From positions 2,976,001 to 3,040,000 of the forward strand of contig JASGKG010000001.1 in NCBI GenBank assembly GCA_047600805.1: a stretch of 64,000 nucleotides of DNA, written 5' to 3'. The notes beneath the pieces are model-generated. The model did no database searches. It had not been told where the DNA came from and worked only from the letters and a program-made list of their open reading frames with translations. Position numbers and translations under genes: made by a program. Shown here piece by piece: positions 9,267 through 16,672 of the stretch. This DNA is from JADKHC01 sp047600805. Lineage in GTDB: Bacteria > Verrucomicrobiota > Verrucomicrobiia > Opitutales > Opitutaceae. Numbering within the stretch: position 1 is the first letter of the stretch; each line of letters opens with the position of its first letter.

Positions 9267-9689
9267 CTACTTTTCTGTGCGTAACAGTCGAATTAGACCA
9301 CGCAAACTAACTCTTTTTGAGTGGTTCATAAATCGTCCTAGCTGTTCATCTTTAATCTTCCCCAAGACGAGCATCTGACTCACCCGTGCCGTTGAGATAC
9401 CCTCACGGCGTGCAAGTGCCGACAAGGTCCCGATGTGCCCAGAATCCAATTCCGTGACCCACCTCCTCACCCTGTCGACCGTTGCTTGGATCTGCTCTTT
9501 CACTGAAACAACAACCACAGGCACAGTCGGTTCTGGCCATTGAAACGGCGCCAAAATTGCTGGCTTTGAAACCGATCTTCCCACCGGCAAAGACACCAAA
9601 ATGATTAGGTCGATGGATCGACCTTGGCGTCGTTTCGGGCAGCCATTTTTTGCGAAGGTCGATCCTTCGACCGAATGCGTAAGACACAC
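9267..9689 (-). CDS. Recombinase C-terminal-like HTH fragment, copy 1
   Basis: A 140-codon frame. From residue 16 on (NGCPKRRQGRSIDLIILVSL, then an RVRRWVTELDSG stretch and an SALARREGISTARVSQMLVLGKI helix-turn-helix) it resembles the tail found after the catalytic part of large serine recombinases, where an RR-G...LI strand precedes a short HTH. There is no catalytic domain. A paralogue lies at 15433-15849 and similarity between the two begins abruptly at the same codon (NGCPK), so both look like pieces of one repeated element rather than free-standing genes. The first 15 residues are unique. It may be a remnant or a small DNA-binding protein. Confidence 0.5.
   Translation of the reverse strand: MCLTHSVEGSTFAKNGCPKRRQGRSIDLIILVSLPVGRSVSKPAILAPFQWPEPTVPVVVVSVKEQIQATVDRVRRWVTELDSGHIGTLSALARREGISTARVSQMLVLGKIKDEQLGRFMNHSKRVSLRGLIRLLRTEK
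9285..9651. repeat. Imperfect direct repeat, copy 1 (pairs with 15533-15898)
   Basis: About 360 bases match 15533-15898 in the same orientation. The last 60 bases, roughly 9590-9650, are nearly identical (AAAGACACCAAAAT, then ATTAGGTCGATGGATCGACC and onward to GGGCAGCCATTT), while the rest is clearly related but diverged. The pair brackets the 5.5-kb gene at 10018-15486. Similarity stops sharply at CAGCCATTT in both copies. The near-identical part includes a short palindrome, GGTCGATGGATCGACC. Confidence 0.8.
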
Positions 9690-10017
9690 TCACTCGAAGA
9701 CTTCCAAGAAAATAGATTTCAGCGAACAAATTCGATTCAACTGGAGTAATTGCTCCGCGCTGTAGGACAGCCTTAGCCAATGCCGCCATGGAATCATCAT
9801 TCGAAAAATGGGCAAGAGCACGCAATTTAGTCTTTAAAAGGCCAGAATCTATCCAGCTTTTTACAGAAAAGACTCGGGTTTCAAATCTGCCCTACCATCC
9901 CCTACATTTCAACTTATTAGAGGAATTGGGTCACCTCCTAAAGAATACCTGATTGAAGGTTGTAGTTGCGCGAGGCAGCCCGAACATCAGTATTGGTACC
10001 AAAGAGTCCTCTTCAAA
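9690..10017. other. Non-coding stretch upstream of the large surface-protein gene
   Basis: No supported gene. Minus-strand reading frames here do not resemble known proteins. It should contain the promoter of the 10018 gene. The sequence before that start (AAAGAG, then CCTCTTCAAA) has only a weak Shine-Dalgarno. Confidence 0.4.
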
Positions 10018-13000
10018 ATGCGGTCCCTATCAGCCAGGCGGAAGCCCAACGTATTGTTTTTTTTATTTGGTATTTTGTCAGCGGGAATATCCCACGGACA
10101 ACAATACCTGTTTACGACGCCCGCGTCCGAAACTAACAACGCACCACTTTTTGACTTCGTCGAAGCTGTCGCTGTTGACAACACAGGCAATATTTATGCG
10201 GCCGATGCCAACAATCGGGTTATCCGCAAGGTGGCCACGAGTGGGGCAGTCACTACACTCGCCGGCATGCCAGGCATTCTTGGCCATACAGATGGATCCG
10301 GGGCTGCGGCCCGTTTCGGATATATCAACCGGCTTTGCATCTCTTCGAACGGCACGATCTACGCGATTGATTATTTCAGTGCCTCGGACGTTCATCATAC
10401 ATATATTCGGAAAATTTCTCTCAGCGGCGGCGTCACGACTGTGACGCAGTCCTCTACCATATCGGGAACAAATACGAGCACTGAGGGAAATGCCTTCCCA
10501 GTTTGGGATGATCAATGCCTTACCATTGATGACAACGGCGATCTCTATTTGTACGACTTAGCACATCTAAGGATCTCTAAAGTGACGGCCGATGGCACTG
10601 TCACCACGTTTAAAGATTCCATTTCCCGATCAATCCGCGGCCTAGCCAGGGGGCCGGACAATACACTTTACACAATTGGTGAAATAGGGACCGGGTCGAA
10701 AATTAACAAGATATCCCAGGCTGGCACAATCACGCCGATAACTCTGCTAAGAAATGGCGTAAACATCGATACTGAATCTCTCGTTTCAGCGGCGGTAGAC
10801 AGCTCCGGAAATATCTTTGTCGACGAAAACACTCATAGCGCCGTTTTCAAGATCTCTCAAACGGGAACTGTCTCACTTTACGCCGGTGGCACAAACAACT
10901 CAGAAAACAACGGATCAGTCTCGGACGGAATTGGAGCTGAAGCATGTTTTGGGAGCCCCCGAGGCATGGGTATTGATGTTAACGGGAGTTTATATGTAGC
11001 GGATTGTTCGACCATCCGCAAAATCACCCCCGCAACAGAAGTAACAACAGTAGCGGGCATACCCAGTCGCTTCGGGATGCGCGACGGTACCGGACACGCG
11101 TTTGGTTTCGTCTATCCCGACCAACTGTCAATCGATAATGCGGGTAACTTATACGTGAGCGACACAAGCGATCACACAATCAGGAAAATTTCTCCGTCAA
11201 ACCAAACGATGATACTCGCTGGCAAGCCTGGCTCTTATGGTTACGTCAACGCCACTGGAAGCGCAGCACGATTCAAAAACCCCAGAGGCATATCCGTTGA
11301 TTCTTCCGGGAATGTGTTCGTGACCGACAACTACACAGTTCGGAAAATACAGCCAAATGGAGAAACCACGACGTTCGCGGGCGCACCCGGAACTTCTGGC
11401 GCGATAGACGGAACAGGAGCCGCAGCGCGATTTGGTTTTATTGACGGCCTCAGCATCGATCAGACAAACACTCTATATGTTGGTGATAATTATGCGATCC
11501 GTAAGATTTCGCCTGATGGCGTGGTTACGACCTTCGTTGGCATGCTAGGGCAGAGCGGCACTACCGACGGCACAGGTTCCGCCGCGAGATTCGCAGGGCC
11601 CGGTTTCATTGCGGCCGCGCCAGGCGGCACCCTTTACGTCGCTGATGGAAACGCCATTCGCAGAATCGCCGCGGATGGTGTAGTCACCACAATCGCTGGA
11701 ACGCCTTATGGTGACGACTGGCCAAAGGATGGCACTGGGGCCAGTGCACGATTCCGCGGCATACGCGGCATGGCTGTCGATCTTAATGGAAACGTTCTCG
11801 TGGCAGAAGAAGTCGGACGGATTCGACGCGTTACTCCTCTAGGCGTCGTGACAACGATCAGTGGCCCAGACCTCACCCCGGTTTTGGGTTATGGCGTTCC
11901 CTCGTTTGGAGACGTAGACGGTATCGGACAAGCCGCGACTTTTAATTTTCCCGCAGGGATCGTGGTAGACGCAACAGGAACTCTCTTCATCTGCGACTCC
12001 GGCAACAAATGTCTCCGAAAAGGCTCCCCCGTCAGCGATCAGGTGCCCGCCATCACCACGCATCCCAGCGATGTGGCGGTAGATCCTGGTTCACCAGCGA
12101 CATTCAGCGTAACAGCGGCGAGCGCCTCTACAATCACCTATGAGTGGCAACGTCGTGCGTGGCATGCAGGCGTCTGGCTTCCTTTGTCCGATGGCGTCGA
12201 ATTTTCCGGTGCGACCACAAATACTCTAACCCTACTTAATGCAACAGTCGGCAACGGCAGCGACCAATACCGTTGCCTGGTCGCCAACACTTTTGGCAGC
12301 AATATTTCCAATCCTGCCACACTGACGGTCCCAAAACCCATCTACCCTGACTATCCTGTTGCACTCATCGTCTCCAGCTTCGTCGGTAGTACAGGTCAGC
12401 CTGGTCTAGTCAACAACAAGCTTGAGAATGCCCGATTCAATACACCGATGGGGATCGCGTGCGATAACGATGGGAATATTTACGTAGCGGATTCGCAAAA
12501 TCACGCGATCAGAAAGATAATGCCGGACGGCACAGTAAGCACGTTAGCAGGCGGCACCCAGGGGTTCGTGGATGGCCAAGGTACAGATGCTCGTTTCAAT
12601 GAACCCTATGGCGTCGCGGTCAGCTCATCCGGCGATATTTTCGTGGCAGACATGCGAAACAACGCAATACGCCGAGTAACTCCGAGTGGTGCCGTCAGCA
12701 CTTTTGCAGGCACAGGAACGGCCGGATTCCTAAATGGCAGTCCGTTGAACGCCACATTCAATCAACCGCAAGCGCTAATGATAGATTCGGACGGCTATGT
12801 ACTTGTCTCAGATACGGGAAACCGAGCGATTCGGAAAATTACATCTACTCAAGTTTCCACTGTTGAGGCAACACAGATAGGTGCGCCAATAGGAACGGCG
12901 ATCGACAATGAACAAAACCTCTGTATCGCAGACGGGCTCAACGATTGCATTCTTATCCGACCGCCAAACATCCCAAATGCAACGGTTCGAGTTTTAGCCG

Positions 13001-15486
13001 GAAACATTTGGAGTTACGGACTTCAAGATGGCAAAGGCTCAGCCGCTCTTTTCAATTTTCCGCGCGCCATTGCCAGGAACGCCGACGGTTTGATGTTAGT
13101 CGCCGATTCTTGGAACAACGCTATCCGAATGGTCACGCCGAGTGGACTCACTCGGACAATTGCAGGAATCTCCACCGCAGGCAGTGCCAACGGTCGCGGC
13201 TGGGAGGCACGTTTCTGGAATCCTTCCGGCATAGCAATGGACACCAGCGGCACAGTTTACATTGCCGACTGCTACAACCATACGATCCGTAAGGCGGTGC
13301 TGGATATTAGACCGAACGTCGTAATTTTGGATAGTCCGCAAGATCAGCTTCAACCGGCAGGCGGAAACGCATCGTTTAGGGTGATCATTTCCGCCATTGC
13401 CCCCATCTTCACTTGGGAAAGACAATCCCCCGGCACAACAAGCTGGGAACTACTCACCGAGTCTAGTGTGTACTCAGGAACCAACACACAGGAACTCACG
13501 GTTCATGGACTTACGCCCGTAATGAATGGGGATAAGTTCAGATGCACGGTAACCGACGGAACCCACCAGGTCACCAGCGATACGGCATCGCTGACGGTTG
13601 GTTCATTGCCTGTCGCACCAACCATCACCACGCAACCAATAAGCACAACCGTTGTGCAAGGAAACGACGCGACATTTACTGTTAACGCTACAGGTTCGAC
13701 GCCACTCTATTACCAATGGTATCGTGATGGTATTCTTCTAATAGGAGCTGGCCAGCCGTCGGTAACAGACAACGTATCTGGTGCCTATTCGGTTCGTGTC
13801 TCAAACTCCGTTGCTTACGTAATGAGTGACAGTGCATATCTCACTGTCTTGGTTCCGGCAACAGTGCAAACCAACCCAGTTTCTCAAACCGTTTCCCCTG
13901 GATCATCTGTCAACTTTTCCGTAACCGCATTTGGGACAGGCACGCTTAGCTATCAATGGCAGAAAAGTACTAATGGAACAAGTTATTCGAATATCGCTGG
14001 TGCAACCTCAAGCTCCTACTCCATTAGTAGTACAACGATCGCAAGCACAGGCTACTATCGTGTTGTTGTGACCAACGAATATGGAGCATCCACAAGCCAG
14101 GCTGCCACTCTCACAATTACGACTAACTTTCCAGCGCCTCAACCTGACGGTTTCGCTCAAGCAGTCACAGGCGGAGGCACGCGCCAGGCAATCGTTGTAC
14201 AAACCGACGCAGAGTTCCAGACAGCGGCTACGTCACATAGCGAAGCAGTAATAACTGTTGTTGGAACGCTTCAAATTGGAACAGTTAATGTCACGGCGAA
14301 TAAAACTATTCAGGGAGCAGACGCTAGCGCAACTCTCGATGGGTGCTTAAATATAGGTTATGGAGCAAACAATGTTATTGTACGGGGGCTAAATATAACG
14401 AACACATCGCCTGGAGGAAAAGGTATTATTGTGCGATCTACAGCCAATGTGTTTATTACACAGTGTTCGCTTTTCGATTGTTCAGGCGGGTTAATGGAGA
14501 TTAGTTCGGGCGCTACGAATATCACCGTGTCGTATTGTGAATTTTATTACACGTCAGCGCAATCTGCTAGCCGAAACGCAATTCTGGTGGGTGCACCAGT
14601 AGCCGAAACGTTACCACTTCAGGTCTCGCTTCACCACAATTGGTTTTCGCCGTTCTGTGACCAAAAGATGCCAGAAACAACTTACGGTCGCATTCACATG
14701 TTTAATAACCATCTATCCAGTACCGGCAATACAAGCGGAACAAACATTCGCGCTAATGCACAGCTTTTAGCTGAGCGAAATTCATTCGTCAGTATCGCTT
14801 CGCCTCTGTCTAAGTCGGAAAGTGGGCTTATCCGATCCTACGACAACCTATTCAGTGGTACAACCGGTTCATCGCCAGACGCCGGCTCAGACTCAGTATT
14901 TACGCCACCCTATTCTTACCAGATGTCCTCTGTAGCAAACCTTGCCAACACAGTCATTTTGGCAGCAGGAAACATCAACGGAGCGGCTGAAAACACGCCA
15001 AAAATGGATCGTGCTACAATTACCGCTTCGACAACGGATCGCGCCATCGCACCTGGCGGTACAATTGCACTCACGGCTTCCCCAACACAATTTACGGGTA
15101 CTGCCTACCAATGGCGTCTGAATAACTTCGAGCTAAACGCCGCCACAGGCGCTAGCTATATCATCCAAAGTATGAGCGGAACAGATGCGGGCACCTATAC
15201 CGTCGCTATCCGCACCAGCGGAGGGAACGACGTGGTCAGCTCTCCCTGCACGATAACGATGACGTCTTCCAGCAGCTCTTCATCCTCAAGCAGTTCATCT
15301 TCGAGTTCGAGCAGTTCTTCATCCTCAAGTTCCGGAAGCGGTTCATCTTCGGGGCCAACTACCTCCGGAGGAGGCAGCGGAGGAGGTGGTGGTGGTGCAA
15401 TGGGAATACCTTATCTGTGCGTTCTTCTGCTACTATACTCTCTGCGGATTTCGCGATGCCGCGCTGGAACGGATCGAAGCATGTAG
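10018..15486 (+). CDS. Giant secreted NHL/Ig/pectate-lyase-like protein with C-terminal sorting-type tail
   Basis: An 1,822-residue protein. Order: signal peptide (about 1-27, ending in SHGQ); a long NHL-repeat propeller block (about 40-675; repeats of the type xVDxxGNxYVADxxNxxIRKIxPxGxVTTxAG); an Ig-like domain (677-772); a second NHL block (779-1094); three Ig-like domains (1096-1368); a right-handed beta-helix resembling PL1 pectate lyases (1373-1657; HHNWF and HMFNN motifs); another Ig-like domain (1664-1747); 23 serines in a row; a Gly-rich run; then a hydrophobic segment followed by Arg. The last part looks like a GlyGly-CTERM-type sorting tail, so cell-surface or extracellular display is likely. 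The PL1 catalytic RxPxxR is changed to KxPxxT, so lyase activity is doubtful. It is flanked by a direct repeat and separate from the neighbouring operons. Confidence 0.88.
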   Translation: MRSLSARRKPNVLFFLFGILSAGISHGQQYLFTTPASETNNAPLFDFVEAVAVDNTGNIYAADANNRVIRKVATSGAVTTLAGMPGILGHTDGSGAAARFGYINRLCISSNGTIYAIDYFSASDVHHTYIRKISLSGGVTTVTQSSTISGTNTSTEGNAFPVWDDQCLTIDDNGDLYLYDLAHLRISKVTADGTVTTFKDSISRSIRGLARGPDNTLYTIGEIGTGSKINKISQAGTITPITLLRNGVNIDTESLVSAAVDSSGNIFVDENTHSAVFKISQTGTVSLYAGGTNNSENNGSVSDGIGAEACFGSPRGMGIDVNGSLYVADCSTIRKITPATEVTTVAGIPSRFGMRDGTGHAFGFVYPDQLSIDNAGNLYVSDTSDHTIRKISPSNQTMILAGKPGSYGYVNATGSAARFKNPRGISVDSSGNVFVTDNYTVRKIQPNGETTTFAGAPGTSGAIDGTGAAARFGFIDGLSIDQTNTLYVGDNYAIRKISPDGVVTTFVGMLGQSGTTDGTGSAARFAGPGFIAAAPGGTLYVADGNAIRRIAADGVVTTIAGTPYGDDWPKDGTGASARFRGIRGMAVDLNGNVLVAEEVGRIRRVTPLGVVTTISGPDLTPVLGYGVPSFGDVDGIGQAATFNFPAGIVVDATGTLFICDSGNKCLRKGSPVSDQVPAITTHPSDVAVDPGSPATFSVTAASASTITYEWQRRAWHAGVWLPLSDGVEFSGATTNTLTLLNATVGNGSDQYRCLVANTFGSNISNPATLTVPKPIYPDYPVALIVSSFVGSTGQPGLVNNKLENARFNTPMGIACDNDGNIYVADSQNHAIRKIMPDGTVSTLAGGTQGFVDGQGTDARFNEPYGVAVSSSGDIFVADMRNNAIRRVTPSGAVSTFAGTGTAGFLNGSPLNATFNQPQALMIDSDGYVLVSDTGNRAIRKITSTQVSTVEATQIGAPIGTAIDNEQNLCIADGLNDCILIRPPNIPNATVRVLAGNIWSYGLQDGKGSAALFNFPRAIARNADGLMLVADSWNNAIRMVTPSGLTRTIAGISTAGSANGRGWEARFWNPSGIAMDTSGTVYIADCYNHTIRKAVLDIRPNVVILDSPQDQLQPAGGNASFRVIISAIAPIFTWERQSPGTTSWELLTESSVYSGTNTQELTVHGLTPVMNGDKFRCTVTDGTHQVTSDTASLTVGSLPVAPTITTQPISTTVVQGNDATFTVNATGSTPLYYQWYRDGILLIGAGQPSVTDNVSGAYSVRVSNSVAYVMSDSAYLTVLVPATVQTNPVSQTVSPGSSVNFSVTAFGTGTLSYQWQKSTNGTSYSNIAGATSSSYSISSTTIASTGYYRVVVTNEYGASTSQAATLTITTNFPAPQPDGFAQAVTGGGTRQAIVVQTDAEFQTAATSHSEAVITVVGTLQIGTVNVTANKTIQGADASATLDGCLNIGYGANNVIVRGLNITNTSPGGKGIIVRSTANVFITQCSLFDCSGGLMEISSGATNITVSYCEFYYTSAQSASRNAILVGAPVAETLPLQVSLHHNWFSPFCDQKMPETTYGRIHMFNNHLSSTGNTSGTNIRANAQLLAERNSFVSIASPLSKSESGLIRSYDNLFSGTTGSSPDAGSDSVFTPPYSYQMSSVANLANTVILAAGNINGAAENTPKMDRATITASTTDRAIAPGGTIALTASPTQFTGTAYQWRLNNFELNAATGASYIIQSMSGTDAGTYTVAIRTSGGNDVVSSPCTITMTSSSSSSSSSSSSSSSSSSSSSSSGSGSSSGPTTSGGGSGGGGGGAMGIPYLCVLLLLYSLRISRCRAGTDRSM

Positions 15487-15849
15487 AGCAACTCCTAAAC
15501 ATGGTATAAGAGATCTCTCCTTCCCCGACCGCGCTAACCGAATTAGTCCGCGCAGGCTTATTCGTTGAGAACCCTGCAAAAACCTCTGCAACTGTTCATC
15601 TGAGATTCTTCCCAATACGAGCAGCTGACTCACTCGCGCTGTCGAGATGCCCTCACTGCAAGCAAGCGCCGACAATGTCCCAATTCTCCCAGACTCAAGC
15701 TCCTTCACCCACCGCCTCACCCTTTCGACAGTTGCTTTGATCTGATCTCCCGCCGATATTGTGACCTCCGACGTCGCCTGCTCCGGCCAAACAAACGGCG
15801 CTGAAATTGCAGGCTTTGCGACCGATCGCCCCACTGGCAAAGACACCAA
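15433..15849 (-). CDS. Recombinase C-terminal-like HTH fragment, copy 2
   Basis: A 138-codon frame paralogous to 9267-9689. It shares LVSLPVGRSV, RVRRWVKELESGRIGTLSAL, EGISTARVSQLLVLGRI and ISLRGLIRLAR. Similarity continues upstream of the first usable start (a TTG at 15849) through RRQGRSIDLII and NGCPK, where an in-frame TGA is met, so this copy lacks a good initiation codon. Its last 25 codons run antisense through the end of the large surface-protein gene and have no counterpart in copy 1. This argues for a decayed fragment. Family: tail of a serine recombinase, HTH intact; no catalytic residues. Confidence 0.4.
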   Translation of the reverse strand: MVSLPVGRSVAKPAISAPFVWPEQATSEVTISAGDQIKATVERVRRWVKELESGRIGTLSALACSEGISTARVSQLLVLGRISDEQLQRFLQGSQRISLRGLIRLARSGKERSLIPCLGVALHASIRSSAASRNPQRV

Positions 15850-15898
15850 AATAATTAGGTCGATGGATCGACCTTGGCGTCGTTTCGGGCAGCCATTT
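15533..15898. repeat. Imperfect direct repeat, copy 2 (pairs with 9285-9651)
   Basis: Same orientation as copy 1, with the best-conserved part at about 15838-15897. The sharp common end at CAGCCATTT suggests the border of a mobile unit or a recombination point. No target-site duplication or transposase accompanies it. Confidence 0.8.
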
Positions 15899-16009
15899 CA
15901 ATCAATAACTTAGGTTGATCTGGTCAGCGACAAGCGCTGATTTTCCGAAGCTACGCTCTGTGAGGAGGTAGCTAAAGCAAGCTCCGGCGCGGCGAATGGT
16001 ATCGCTGAC

Positions 16010-16234
16010 TTACCCGACGCGGGCCGATTCGATGAACGCAATTACTTCCGCTTCGTCGAAGAGCACAACCCGGGCATTGATCTTATGGCGGGCAATTTTC
16101 CCGTCGTTGGCCCAACGGAAGATAGTCCGTGGGCATACCCCGAGTTGATCTGCGATAGCTTTTGCTTTGCCGAATTTTCGCGCTGCAATCCCATTAGCCG
16201 CGCAGACAGGTTGGGTCGGTAATTGAGTTTTCAT
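16010..16234 (-). CDS. Excisionase/AlpA-like helix-turn-helix protein
   Basis: A 74-residue basic protein with a MerR/excisionase-type winged HTH: AKAIADQLGVCPRTIFRWANDGKIARHKINARVVLFDEAEVIAFI, i.e. a DNA-binding helix followed by the 'wing' and the xxFxxxEVxxFI ending typical of this family (HTH_17). Such proteins regulate or direct excision of integrated elements. The ATG at 16234 begins 36 bases after the end of the upstream 133-residue gene, in the same direction. Together with the relaxase-derived helicase upstream it suggests a degraded integrative or mobilisable element. Confidence 0.75.
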   Translation of the reverse strand: MKTQLPTQPVCAANGIAARKFGKAKAIADQLGVCPRTIFRWANDGKIARHKINARVVLFDEAEVIAFIESARVG

Positions 16235-16270
16235 AAAATCTGCCTCCGGCGTTTTGTTGCTAAGTTATTA

Positions 16271-16672
16271 CTACGCTTCCCAGCCTTGTGGTTTGAGATG
16301 GGGCTGCCCGCTGTTCACTCCACGCTTGGTCAAATTCGTCGATGGCGCGGCCTGAAATGGCAAAAAGGTTATCTCCGTTACGTAAGAATCCGCCTCCTGC
16401 TTGAGGTCTAGAGCCAATTCGGGACGAGCCTTGACTGACTGCAGGGACTGCTCCTCTAACGCCGCGAACAACAAATCCATGTTGTGTCCGCGCAAAGTGA
16501 CGATCCATTTGGCGATTTTGACTGTTACGGTATCGGGCTCACGATAAGTCCAACAGGCCTCCACGTAATCGTGATAGGGCAAATTGAGCTGCATTTTGCC
16601 ATCATCGAACGTCACGCTGGCCGCCTGTGGCGCCGTTTCAAAAATTGGCCGACCAGGTCGTTCAAAACTCAT
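16271..16672 (-). CDS. Conserved small protein of the relaxase cluster, function unknown
   Basis: A 133-residue protein not recognised. It is predicted soluble, with a beta-rich N-terminal half (SVTFDDGKMQLNLPYHDYVEACW) and an acidic helix around LLFAALEEQSLQSVKARPEL. The start is set at 16672 because the ATG overlaps the TGA of the helicase gene (ATGA at 16672-16669), so the two are translationally coupled. It may be an accessory mobilisation protein, by position only. Confidence 0.6.
   Translation of the reverse strand: MSFERPGRPIFETAPQAASVTFDDGKMQLNLPYHDYVEACWTYREPDTVTVKIAKWIVTLRGHNMDLLFAALEEQSLQSVKARPELALDLKQEADSYVTEITFLPFQAAPSTNLTKRGVNSGQPHLKPQGWEA

Noticed and set aside
9285..15898. 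Composite transposon made by the two direct repeats
   Set aside because: No transposase or inverted ends occur in either copy, and no target duplication is seen, so only a direct repeat is claimed.
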